Positions 35,669-43,854 of a stretch of 64,000 nucleotides of DNA are shown here, in pieces. Numbering within the stretch: the first letter of the stretch is position 1; every line of letters starts with the position of its first letter. Source of the stretch: Paracoccus fistulariae (GTDB taxonomy: Bacteria; Pseudomonadota; Alphaproteobacteria; Rhodobacterales; Rhodobacteraceae). The stretch spans positions 26,205 to 90,204 of the forward strand of contig NZ_CP067137.1 of NCBI RefSeq assembly GCF_028553785.1. The letters run 5' to 3'. The notes beneath the pieces are model-generated. The model had not been told where the DNA came from. It ran no database searches and was given only the letters and a program-made list of their open reading frames with translations. The position numbers and the translations under genes were made by a program.

Positions 35669-36190
35669 TCAGATAATCACAAACTGCCTTACTATGTCTT
35701 CTGGTTCATGCACCTTGTTCCACGCAGACATTGCCGTATCCAACAGAAACCGAGCTTGGTCAGATTCGTCTTCTTGAAGGAAGTTGCTCCAATCAGTCAA
35801 TAATCTGCCCCCACGCACCGTGATGGAATCCACGCCCGGACGCACTGTTCCGCCTTCAGCCGTAATACGAACGTTCAAACCCGGATAACGTTCACTGAAT
35901 TGGCGGATAACACCCGGAGTTGCCGTCGAGTTCCCCAATCCTTGGTAACAAACGTTACAGACACCCCCAGCATTCGAAATATGGATATTAACAGTGCGTC
36001 CATTGAGCTGTGAAGCTGTCAGACCAAAATTATCAATCTGCTGAGCGATACCGTTAAAAATATCTTCTTCTGCATGTCTCGATGCAATTGGATTTGGATT
36101 AGGTAATTTAATGGGCCGATTGGTACCGTAAAGATCATCAAGTGATTGCAAGCCGCCTTCCCGACGGAGAACTGGAGACAAACCTTCAAA
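35669..36190 (-). CDS. Polymorphic-toxin C-terminal domain with deaminase fold, 5' end lost to IS481
   Basis: At least 170 residues remain, in frame from the IS481 end at 36190. From a possible TTG start at 36181 the zinc and catalytic motifs are HAEE (His36, Glu38) and GGVCNVC (Cys75, Cys78), followed by PGLNVRITAEGG. This pattern belongs to the cytidine-deaminase-like toxins (DddA/SCP1.201, YwqJ and related groups) found at the C-termini of CdiA, Rhs and other contact-delivered toxins. The delivery part is missing. An immunity-like gene follows. AT-rich against its surroundings. Confidence 0.65.
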   Translation of the reverse strand, partial: FEGLSPVLRREGGLQSLDDLYGTNRPIKLPNPNPIASRHAEEDIFNGIAQQIDNFGLTASQLNGRTVNIHISNAGGVCNVCYQGLGNSTATPGVIRQFSERYPGLNVRITAEGGTVRPGVDSITVRGGRLLTDWSNFLQEDESDQARFLLDTAMSAWNKVHEPEDIVRQFVII

Positions 36191-37117
36191 TGTTTGCCCC
36201 TGAAGCCCGGGAATATCAGTCCTAGTTGTTTAGTCCCGGCATCTGGTGGATCGGGTTAAGGATGAATCTATCTGGCTCTGATGTCCAGATCTTGCAGATG
36301 TATTCGTAAGGCATGAGACCGCTCAGGGTCTTGAGCCTTCGTGCGAAGTTGTAGGCCGCCATGAAGTCTGCGAGGTGGGTGCGTAGCTGGTCGTGGCTGT
36401 CGTAGTGGAAGCGCTTGACTGTGGCCTCCTTGATTGTGCGGTTCATTCGTTCGACCTGGCCGTTCGTCCATGGGTGGTTGGGCTTGGTCAGCCTGTGCTC
36501 GATCCCGTTTGCCTCGCAGATCATGTCGAAGCGCATCGGCCGGGAGTAGATGGTATTCCGGTTCCGCGGCTGCTCTGCGAACTGAATGCCGTTATCGGTG
36601 AGAATGGTGTGAACCTGGTAGGGCACAGCTTCGAGCATGTGCTGAAGGAATTCCCAAGCCGTCTTCCTGTCGGCCTTGTCGACGAGTTGGGTCACAGCGA
36701 ACTTGCTCGTCCGGTCGATGCCGACGAACAAATATAATTTGCCTTCGGCGGTTTGCACCTCGGCGATGTCGATGTGGAAGAACCCTATAAGGTAGCGTTT
36801 GAATTTCGACCGCTTCGGTTTGTCTCCTTCCACATCAGGCAGACGCGAGATGCCATGTCGCTGCAGGCACCGGCGCAGCGCAGAACGGGTCAGGTGTGGG
36901 ATCGAGGGCTGCAGAGCGTAAAGACAGTCATCCAGCGGCAGTAGCGTATGACGCCGGAATGCCACGACCATCGCCTCTTCGGCCTCGGTGAGGACGGTGG
37001 AACGCGGCTCGGACGGCCCGGTTTTCATATCCTCGACCGTTGCGCGCTTGCGCCTGACCTGCCCCGGGATTTTTCCTCCAGATGCGATTAGAGTCCGGCC
37101 CAACTTGAGGACGGACA

Positions 37118-37384
37118 ATGAAGCGAACGAGATTCACGGACGAACAGATCATCGGCATCCTGGCAGAGCATGAGGCAGGCGCGAAGTGCGCTGACCTGTG
37201 CCGGAAGCACGGCATGTCGGAAGGCACCTTCTACAACTGGAAGGCCAAGTTTGGCGGCATGACGGTGTCGGAGGCGAAGCGGCTGAAGGGGCTCGAGGAT
37301 GAGAACGCCAAGCTGAAGAAGCTGCTGGCCGAGCAGATGCTGGATCTGGCGGCGATGAAGGACCTGGTTGCAAAAAAGTGGTAG
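37118..37384 (+). CDS. IS3-family OrfA
   Basis: 88 aa with [20 protein letters not shown], an HTH for terminal-repeat binding, and a leucine-zipper tail ([19 protein letters not shown]). GAGG precedes the start. The last codons contain the slippery A-AAA-AAG at 37372-37378 just before the stop, allowing a -1 shift into OrfB and synthesis of the OrfAB transposase. Confidence 0.93.
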   Translation: MKRTRFTDEQIIGILAEHEAGAKCADLCRKHGMSEGTFYNWKAKFGGMTVSEAKRLKGLEDENAKLKKLLAEQMLDLAAMKDLVAKKW

Positions 37385-38307
37385 GGCCCGCCGTGAAGCG
37401 TGAAGCCGTTGCGTATCTTCGGGCCGAGCATGGCCTCTCGGAACGGCGGGCCTGTCACATCGTCGGCGCGGATCGAACGATGATCCGCTATCGATCCCGA
37501 CGCGCGCCGGATACGGCGTTACGCGGTCGGTTGCGGGACTTGGCCAACGAGCGCCGGCGGTTCGGTTACCGGCGCTTGTTCGTATTGCTGCGCCGCGAGG
37601 GCGAGCCCTCGGGGATCAATCGGATCTATCGGCTCTACCGCGAAGAAGGGCTGACGGTGCGCAAGCGGAAGGCGCGGCGCAAGGCGGTCGGAACACGGGC
37701 CCCTATCCTGGTCGAGGCGCGGCCCAATGCACGCTGGTCGCTGGATTTCGTCCATGACCAGTTCGATTGCGGGCGAAGATTCCGGGTGCTGAACATCGTC
37801 GATGACGTGACCCGGGAATGTTTGGCGGCGATCCCGGACACCTCAATCTCGGGGCGGCGCGTGGCGCGAGAACTGGCCGCCCTGATCGAACGCCGCGGAA
37901 AGCCCGGGATGATCGTCTCTGACAACGGCACCGAACTGACCAGTAACGCGATCTTAACCTTTGCCGCCGATCGCGACATTGAGTGGCATTACATCGCCCC
38001 GGGCAAGCCGATGCAGAACGGATTTGTGGAAAGTTTCAACGGGCGGATGCGGGACGAGCTGCTCAACGAGACCATGTTCCGCAACCTGGCCCATGCCCGT
38101 ATCGTGATCGCCGCCTGGGCTGCCGACTACAACACCGAACGCCCGCACTCGGCCTTGGACTACCAGACCCCGGCTGACTACGCGCGGACCCTGACCGCCG
38201 CAATCGCCCGCCCCGCTGCGCGAGATGAAAGCTCCGCGCGTCGGGCGATTGCTCAACCTGCGCCAATTGGCGTAAACACTAACCGGGCTCCGGTCGCGGC
38301 TGGATGA
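37378..38307 (+). CDS. IS3-family OrfB (rve integrase domain)
   Basis: Continues OrfA in the -1 frame. The DDE triad is seen in [26 protein letters not shown] and [17 protein letters not shown]. The HTH_21 region [15 protein letters not shown] precedes it. About 309 aa, complete, so the element is probably active. Free OrfB could also start at the GTG at 37378. Confidence 0.93.
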   Translation: MVGPAVKREAVAYLRAEHGLSERRACHIVGADRTMIRYRSRRAPDTALRGRLRDLANERRRFGYRRLFVLLRREGEPSGINRIYRLYREEGLTVRKRKARRKAVGTRAPILVEARPNARWSLDFVHDQFDCGRRFRVLNIVDDVTRECLAAIPDTSISGRRVARELAALIERRGKPGMIVSDNGTELTSNAILTFAADRDIEWHYIAPGKPMQNGFVESFNGRMRDELLNETMFRNLAHARIVIAAWAADYNTERPHSALDYQTPADYARTLTAAIARPAARDESSARRAIAQPAPIGVNTNRAPVAAG

Positions 38308-38409
38308 AAGTTCAGGGGCAGGTCACGCCACTTCGCAACGGTCTTGGGGTTGATGCCGAGCTCCCGGCTCAGCTGCGCGAGCGAAGTTTGCGATCATTCG
38401 GGCTGACCC

Positions 38410-39742
38410 GGGAGTGTCTGAAACTCTGTGTATCTGATGTGGCCCATGCGGTTTTCAGATACGTTCAGGCGTCGAAGCGCCCTGCGAACATTATGGCCAG
38501 CTGATTGCGGGCCGCAACCCATTCCCGGACCGCGCGGCCGCCCTTTTCGAAGTTGCGGATGGCGAGGAAGATCAGCTTCGTTGCGGCCTCCTCGGTTGGG
38601 AACGAGCCCTTGGTCTTCAGCGTTTTCCGCAGCACGCGGTTCAGCGATTCCACCGCATTCGTGGTGTAGATGATCTTCCGGATCGCCGCGCTGAAGGCGT
38701 AGAACGGGGTCACTTCCGCCCATGCCCGGCGCCAGGCCGGGGCGATGGATGGGTATTTCCCGGCCCATTTCTCCTCGAAGGCACCCAGTTGGCGGGCGGC
38801 CTGCTCAGCGGTGGGGGCCTCGTAAATCGGGCGCAGGTCGGCCGCCACGGCCTTGCGGTCCTTCCAGCTGCAGAAGTTCATCGAATGCCGGATCAGGTGA
38901 ACGATGCAGGTCTGGACCGTGGTCTCGGGGAAGGCCGCAGTGATGGCCTCGGGGAAGCCCTTCAGCCCGTCCACGACCGCGATCAGGATGTCCTGAACGC
39001 CCCGGTTGCGCAGCTCATTCATCACCGACAGCCAGAACTTCGCGCCCTCGTTGTCGGCGATCCAGAGCCCCAGAACCTCGCGATCCCCTTCCCGGGTGAC
39101 GCCCAAGGCGATGTAAACGGCCTTGTTTTTGACCATCCGGCTGTCAGCATCGCGGATCTTCACGCGCAGGGCATCGAAAATGACGATCGGATACATCCGG
39201 TCCAGCGCCCGGTGCTGCCACTCGCGGACCTCGTCCAGCACGGCATCCGTGACGCGGCTGATCAGGTCGGGCGAAACCCGCAGGCCGTAAAGATCTTCCA
39301 GGTGGGCCTGGATGTCCCGAACCGACAGCCCAGCAGCGTAAAGCCCGATGATCTTGTCATCCACCCCATCGATCCGGGTCTGGCCCTTCTTCACCAGCTC
39401 GGGCTCGAAGCTGCCCTCCCGGTCTCGCGGCACCGAAAGCGGCACCTCGCCGTCCGAGCCCTTCACCCTCTTCGTCGCGATCCCGTTCCGGCGGTTGGTC
39501 TGCTCAGCCGGCGGCTCCGCACCAGCCTCATAGCCCAGATGTGCCGTCAACTCGGCCCCGAGCATCCGCTCCATCAGCCGGATCTTCAGTTCCTTCATCA
39601 GTCCGGCGTCGCCCAGCAGATCCTCAGGCCGTTTGCAGCCTTTCAGCAGCTCGTCCAGCAGTTCGTTCGAAATCGTCATGGTCCTTGCTCCTCTCAGGAA
39701 GCATGGACCCAATCAGCCATCCACAGAAGACCGGACACTCTC
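38410..39742 (-). mobile_element. IS256-family insertion sequence, copy 2
   Basis: 1333 bp, same ends as the copy at 6826-8158 but in the opposite direction. GCTGACCC flanks it exactly at 38402-38409 and 39743-39750. At least two synonymous base differences distinguish the copies near the transposase start. Inserted in the IS481 remnant. Confidence 0.95.
38465..39679 (-). CDS. IS256-family (mutator type) transposase, copy 2
   Basis: 404 aa, identical in protein sequence to the product of 6889-8103, with the same start context (GAGGAG before ATG). Full length. The 30-kb segment between the inverted copies could invert by homologous recombination, but intact matching target duplications at this copy show that it has not done so since this insertion. 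Confidence 0.95.
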   Translation of the reverse strand: MTISNELLDELLKGCKRPEDLLGDAGLMKELKIRLMERMLGAELTAHLGYEAGAEPPAEQTNRRNGIATKRVKGSDGEVPLSVPRDREGSFEPELVKKGQTRIDGVDDKIIGLYAAGLSVRDIQAHLEDLYGLRVSPDLISRVTDAVLDEVREWQHRALDRMYPIVIFDALRVKIRDADSRMVKNKAVYIALGVTREGDREVLGLWIADNEGAKFWLSVMNELRNRGVQDILIAVVDGLKGFPEAITAAFPETTVQTCIVHLIRHSMNFCSWKDRKAVAADLRPIYEAPTAEQAARQLGAFEEKWAGKYPSIAPAWRRAWAEVTPFYAFSAAIRKIIYTTNAVESLNRVLRKTLKTKGSFPTEEAATKLIFLAIRNFEKGGRAVREWVAARNQLAIMFAGRFDA

Positions 39743-39925
39743 GCTGACCCTCGAACCGATGGCGGGCCGACCCTAATTATTGCTGCTCTGACGGCGTGCG
39801 TGGTCGTGGCGCTGCCATGACGAACTTGTCCCATAGGGCATCCTTCCATTCCAAAGAAAGGATCGCACCATCAAACCCTGGGATCAAACACCTAAAAAAG
39901 AACAACAAAGACAGGTTTCAAATTC

Positions 39926-40611
39926 ATGAGTGACAACCCCTCCCCTGCCGACAAAGACAAGATCGCCGATATTCTCGCGATCATCGTCGCAAAGGGCGAC
40001 GAGCAAAAAGCCGCCCTCATCGAACTGGCTGACCAGACCCGCCAGACCAAAACCGTCCTCTCCGACGTCCTCGCGCAGCGCTCCGAATACGCCGCCGATA
40101 TCCGCGACCTCAAAGCCGCCATCGACACAACCCGCCGTGCCCTCGACCCCAAGGCCCTCGCCGAGCATGTGGCCGACAACAACAACGCCTTCATGGGCGA
40201 GATCACCGAGAAGTTCGCCCGCGCCCTCAACGCCAACGCCAACGCGACCACGAGCTGCGCAACACAAACAGAGCCTTCGAGGCTCTGGCCAACAAGCTCC
40301 ACTCGGAAACAGCCCTCCTCGCGGGCCTCGCTTCCCGCTTTGAGGCCCGCGACGAACGATCAAAATGGGATTGGATCACGCTGGCAGCGGGGATGATCAT
40401 CGCCGCAGGACTGGCCGCAGCCGGGGCCGTCTATTTCACAAAACAGCAACTCGATACCGCAAACTTCCAAGACGCAATCCAACTCATCCAAAACGATGAC
40501 GACGCCTACTGGTGCGGATCAGCGCGGGCTTCAATCGTGCAAGATCGGGACGGAACACATTACTGCGCAATCGCTATGCCAAACTACGTCGAACCAGAAC
40601 CGGCTGACTGA
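39926..40611 (+). pseudogene. Coiled-coil/one-TM protein of the toxin cassette, single frameshift
   Basis: Frame one gives MSDNPSPADKDKIADILAII and a coiled coil to NANA at about codon 107. One base is then missing near 40246: the other frame continues DHELRNTNRAFEALANKLHS, SRFEARDERSKWDW, the membrane segment ITLAAGMIIAAGLAAAGAVY, and NDDDAYWCGSARA to MPNYVEPEPAD at 40611. About 228 aa when restored. Architecture (coiled coil, one TM, short Cys-containing tail) resembles MobB-type mobilisation proteins or accessory toxin-locus proteins. It overlaps the convergent immunity gene by 28 bases. Confidence 0.65.
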
Positions 40612-40892
40612 GCGGCGGCTCTCGCCTCAATCCAATTGATTAGATCACTCGCGACCTTCCGTCCTGCAGAAGCCTGTTCGGCCTCCTCGACGGTAAACTT
40701 GATAAGTTCAAGTTCAACTTCAATACCCGTCAGATGATTGCGAATGTCCTTTTCTTCCACCGCAACAATTGTTTGTTCGGCTCTCTGAACGACTCGTTGT
40801 AACTCATCATTACTGACCAAACCTGACAGTTTCTTTTCGCAGGCATCCAGCAACTCAGACATCATATCAGGATAGATAAACGACCTACTCAT
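40584..40892 (-). CDS. Putative immunity protein for the RHAxDRM toxin module
   Basis: 102 aa, acidic and helical (MSELLDACEKKLSGLVSNDE..., IEVELELIKFTVEEAEQA). It starts 6 bases after the toxin stop, in operon, which is the normal place of an immunity gene. Family not recognised. Its last 28 bases overlap the convergent coiled-coil/TM gene, so transcripts of the two would be antisense to each other. Confidence 0.6.
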   Translation of the reverse strand: MSRSFIYPDMMSELLDACEKKLSGLVSNDELQRVVQRAEQTIVAVEEKDIRNHLTGIEVELELIKFTVEEAEQASAGRKVASDLINWIEARAAAQSAGSGST

Positions 40893-40898
40893 GGCGAG

Positions 40899-41207
40899 CT
40901 ATGCCTCAAAAATGGTGACAATGGTATTCCCGCCATTTTCCGTCACAACGCTGACATTTCCTGATCGGTAAATTGTCCTTTCGACACCGCCCACGACAGT
41001 TATGCTTGGCGTGCCTGAGCCGATCACCTCCTCGACCATATTGGGCGTTACATTCCGACCGGGACCGTCAGCGCCTACAGGGGTTCCCAGACCGCTTGGT
41101 TGCATACGATCAACCGCGTGACGGGAATACTGGCGATTTCCGATCTGGGCATAGGTCCGCCCGTCTATAGTAACTTTCGGGTAATCATTCCAACTACCCC
41201 AAAGCAA
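40899..41207 (-). CDS. Polymorphic-toxin C-terminal domain (nuclease-like, RHAxDRM motif)
   Basis: 102 aa from a TTG at 41207. Motif SRHAVDRMQPSGLGTPVGA followed by NVTPNMVEEVIGSGTPSI and a beta-rich end (YRSGNVSVVTENGGNTIVTI) resembles CT domains of CdiA/FhaB-type toxins with a BECR-like RNase fold; fold assignment is inference. The preceding codons in the neighbouring frame (41218-41330) read GTGFAQGKDFVMADSPK then stop, and removing one T near 41221 would join them (SPNNGGGLLWGS). So it is the tail of a larger toxin cut off from its delivery part. Confidence 0.55.
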   Translation of the reverse strand: MLWGSWNDYPKVTIDGRTYAQIGNRQYSRHAVDRMQPSGLGTPVGADGPGRNVTPNMVEEVIGSGTPSITVVGGVERTIYRSGNVSVVTENGGNTIVTIFEA

Positions 41208-41217
41208 ACCGCCTCCA

Positions 41218-41330
41218 TTATTTGGGGCTATCGGCCATCACGAAGTCCTTTCCTTGCGCAAAGCCTGTCCCGGCTTCGCCAAGGTAACGCAGGGGCAGGC
41301 CGGTTGTTCCGGCGCGCCCCGGCTCACCCG
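41218..41330 (-). pseudogene. Fragment upstream of toxin 2, separated by one base
   Basis: The frame RAGTTGLPLRYLGEAGTGFA and on to MADSPK ends in TAA at 41218. A one-base change in the TTTGGGG run would fuse it to the toxin module. The fragment ends before the Pit gene; I do not recognise the parent family. Confidence 0.4.
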
Positions 41331-41334
41331 CTGG

Positions 41335-42819
41335 TTACAGCGCGATCCTGGACAGCAGCCAGAACAGCACGCCTGACAGCAGCGCCGCCGCTGGCACGGT
41401 CACGATCCAGGCCGCGCCGATGGTCATCACATGGGACCGCCTGACCAACTTGCGCCGGCGGCGTTCATCGGCCGAGATCTGGTTTTCCGCGGGCAGCGCC
41501 ATGCGAGCCTTTTGCAGGCGCCGCTCGGCATCCCATTCCCGGAAAAAGCCGACACCGAAGATCGCGCCCACCGCGATATGGGTCGAGCTGACGGGCAGGC
41601 CAAGGGCGCTGGCCAGGATCACCGTGATCGCCGCCGACAGGGCCACGCAATAGGCGCGCATCGGGTTCAGCTTGGTGATCTGGCTGCCGACCATGCGGAT
41701 CAGCTTTGGCCCGAACAGGCAGAGCCCGAAGGAAATCCCGAAGGCCCCGATCAGCATGACCCATAGCGGGATCGAGACATCGCCCGCGAAATCGCCCGTG
41801 GTCGAGGCATGCACGATTGCCGCCAGCGGACCGACCGCATTGGCGACGTCATTGGCGCCATGGGCAAAGCTGAGCAGCGCGGCCGAAACGACCAGCGGAA
41901 TCCCGAACAGCACTTTCAGCGATTTGTTGCGGTTCTCCAGCCCCTGCGACTGGCGGCGGGTGACCGGGATCATGATGCGCCAGCAGATCACGCCAATGAC
42001 CAGACCCATCAGCAGCGCCATGCCGAAGGGCACATGGATCAGCCTTTTCAGCCCTTTCAGCACCAAATAGGCGGCAAAGGTTCCCGCCATCACGCCCACC
42101 AGCGCCGGCACCCAGACCCGCGCCGCCGCGATCTTGTCCTCGCGATAGATGATGCGTTCCTTGATGAACCACAGGAAAGCCGCCGCGATGACACCGCCCA
42201 GGACAGGAGAGATCACCCAGCTTGCCGCGATCGCGCCCATCTGGCCCCAATCGACCGCACCAAAGCCCGCCGCCGCGATGCCCGCGCCCATCACGCCGCC
42301 CACGACGGCATGGGTGGTCGAGACCGGCGCGCCGATCCAGGTCGCCAGGTTGATCCACAGGGCCGAGGCCAACAGCGCGGCCATCATCGCCCAGATAAAG
42401 CTAGCCTGCGTGTTCAGCGCCTCGGGCGCGACGATGCCCTTGGCGATTGTGGACACGACATCCCCGCCCGCGATCAGCGCGCCGGCGCTTTCGAAAATGG
42501 CGGCAATGGCGATGGCGCCGCCCATGCTCAGTGCATTGGCCCCGACCGCCGGTCCCATATTATTGGCGACATCGTTGGCGCCGATATTCAGCGCCATATA
42601 GGCGCCGAAGACGGCGGCGGTCACGACGATCATCGTCTGACTGGTCGATCCCAGCAACAGCGCGGCGGCCAGCCCGACCAGAACGATAAAGATGAATGCA
42701 ATGCCCGGAGCGACAAGCGGGCGCGACACATAGGCCGCCGCATGTTCCAGGTTAGAGAACCGCCCAAGGTCGCGGTCCAGTGTTTCAAGGTGCCGGGCTT
42801 CTAGATCTTTGTCTGACAT
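41335..42819 (-). CDS. Low-affinity inorganic phosphate permease (Pit family)
   Basis: 494 aa from the ATG at 42819, preceded by GGAAGG. About ten to twelve hydrophobic segments and the duplicated signature GANDVANNMGPAVGANALSM and GANDVANAVGPLAAIV identify PiT. Insertion of a cytoplasmic linker (YREDKIAAARVW, LENRNKSLKVLF) between the halves is typical. It imports metal-phosphate driven by protons. It lies between toxin debris and a siderophore operon. Confidence 0.93.
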   Translation of the reverse strand: MSDKDLEARHLETLDRDLGRFSNLEHAAAYVSRPLVAPGIAFIFIVLVGLAAALLLGSTSQTMIVVTAAVFGAYMALNIGANDVANNMGPAVGANALSMGGAIAIAAIFESAGALIAGGDVVSTIAKGIVAPEALNTQASFIWAMMAALLASALWINLATWIGAPVSTTHAVVGGVMGAGIAAAGFGAVDWGQMGAIAASWVISPVLGGVIAAAFLWFIKERIIYREDKIAAARVWVPALVGVMAGTFAAYLVLKGLKRLIHVPFGMALLMGLVIGVICWRIMIPVTRRQSQGLENRNKSLKVLFGIPLVVSAALLSFAHGANDVANAVGPLAAIVHASTTGDFAGDVSIPLWVMLIGAFGISFGLCLFGPKLIRMVGSQITKLNPMRAYCVALSAAITVILASALGLPVSSTHIAVGAIFGVGFFREWDAERRLQKARMALPAENQISADERRRRKLVRRSHVMTIGAAWIVTVPAAALLSGVLFWLLSRIAL

Positions 42820-42963
42820 GGTCCGCCTTCCTGTTCGACGGCGTGCTAAGTGTCTTTGGCGCAAGGATCAATACAAGGATCGTTACAAAGACAGGGCAAA
42901 TGCGACATGTTTGCAATGAACAAAAGGGGATTTACAATCTTAAGTTGTGGATCTAAATTAAAA

Positions 42964-42987
42964 AAACCCGCCATCGCTGGCGGGTTT
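42964..42987 (-). terminator. Rho-independent terminator of the siderophore operon
   Basis: AAACCCGCCA and TGGCGGGTTT pair perfectly around TCGC. The A-run at 42959-42966 gives a T-run on the minus strand. It lies about 105 bases past the last gene of the operon 46648-43093. The region 42820-43092 otherwise shows no gene and is AT-rich. Confidence 0.85.
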
Positions 42988-43092
42988 GAACTGGTTAAAA
43001 TCATTGCGCTCTGACATGCAATGGAAAACTAGCCCGTCAACGCCGCGTAGGCTTCACGGGTTCCGCACTTTTTTACCAAATTGCAATTTATT

Positions 43093-43854
43093 TCACACCG
43101 GCACGACAACCGGATGCTCGTTCAGCATCTGCACCGACAGGCCGGTGTCGAAAAGATCCGACAGATTCGCGGTCGTCATCGCCTCATGTCGCGGCGCAGA
43201 ATGGATCAGCCGACCATCCTTCAGCCCCACGATCCAATCGGCATAGCGCGCGGCCATGCCCAGATCATGCAGCACGATCACCACCCCGCGCGCATCCGGT
43301 CCGGGCCGGGACAGGGCGTGCAACCGCTCCATGATATCGCGGGCATAGCGCGGGTCCAGCGCCGCCAGCGGCTCATCCAGCAGCATCCACGGCGTCGATT
43401 GCGCATAGGCCATGGCCACGAAGGCACGCTGCCTCTGGCCGCCCGAAAGGCTGTCCAGCTTGCGGTCCTGCAGCGCGCTCAGGTCAAACAGCGCCAGCGC
43501 CTCATCCACCAGATCGTGGTCGCGCGCCCTGGGCCGGCCCTGATGATGCGGCCAGCGGCCAAAGGCGACCAGATCGCGCACGCTGAGCCGGGGAACGATG
43601 GCGGGGCTTTGGGTCAACAGCGCGACCCGATGCGCGCGCTCCTGCGGTTTCATCCCGGTGATATCGGCACCGGCCACCTGAACCTGACCGGCATCCGGCG
43701 CCAGCAGCCCGGCCAGACAATGCAGCAGGGTGGATTTTCCCGCCCCGTTCGGCCCGATCACGGCGGTCAGCCCGCCTGCCGGGATCTGCGCGGTGACCTG
43801 CTGCAGGATCGGCTGACCGTCGCGTTTCAGGTCAAGGCTGTCGATACGGATCAT
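43093..43854 (-). CDS. Siderophore ABC transporter ATP-binding protein
   Basis: 253 aa. Walker A GPNGAGKST (34-42), signature LSGGQRQRA, Walker B WMLLDEPLAALD. YclP/FepC-type ATPase. Start and upstream stop overlap as ATGA. Last gene of a four-gene operon in the order binding protein, permease, permease, ATPase. Confidence 0.93.
   Translation of the reverse strand: MIRIDSLDLKRDGQPILQQVTAQIPAGGLTAVIGPNGAGKSTLLHCLAGLLAPDAGQVQVAGADITGMKPQERAHRVALLTQSPAIVPRLSVRDLVAFGRWPHHQGRPRARDHDLVDEALALFDLSALQDRKLDSLSGGQRQRAFVAMAYAQSTPWMLLDEPLAALDPRYARDIMERLHALSRPGPDARGVVIVLHDLGMAARYADWIVGLKDGRLIHSAPRHEAMTTANLSDLFDTGLSVQMLNEHPVVVPV

Larger units (their letters stand above)
37055..38325 (+). mobile_element. 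IS3-family (IS407-type) insertion sequence with 4-bp target duplication
   Basis: 1271 bp between TGACCTGCCCCGGG and the inverse of TGACCTGCCCCTGA. CGCC flanks it on both sides (37051-37054 and 38326-38329), the 4-bp duplication typical of the IS407 group. It is inserted in the IS481 transposase gene between codons for the AKWR and KRAT stretches. Confidence 0.9.
36222..39834 (-). pseudogene. IS481-family transposase, interrupted by two ISs and frameshifted
   Basis: Start ATG at 39834 gives GQVRHGSATTTHAVRAAI. A segment of about 43 bases with AGGGTCGGCCCG and AGGGTCAGCCCG follows and shifts the frame. QTSLAQLSRELGINPKTVAKW lies at 38326-38399. The catalytic part is at 36222-37054: FFHIDIAEV, ILTDNGIQF, NGQVERMNRTIKEATVKRF, ending HQMPGLNN. 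The DDE residues are all present, but the gene is dead. Confidence 0.85.
36191..39890 (-). mobile_element. IS481-family element carrying two nested insertions
   Basis: Ends are TGTTTGCCCCTG at 36191 and, inverted, TGTTTGATCCCA ending at 39890. Removing an IS3/IS407-type element (37055-38325) and an IS256 copy (38410-39742), each with one target copy, rejoins the IS481 transposase gene. No matching target duplication flanks the IS481 itself, so the DNA on its two sides may have been rearranged. Confidence 0.75.

Noticed and set aside
6826..39742. Composite transposon formed by the two IS256 copies
   Set aside because: The copies have their own separate 8-bp duplications, which shows independent insertions rather than joint transposition of the 30-kb segment.
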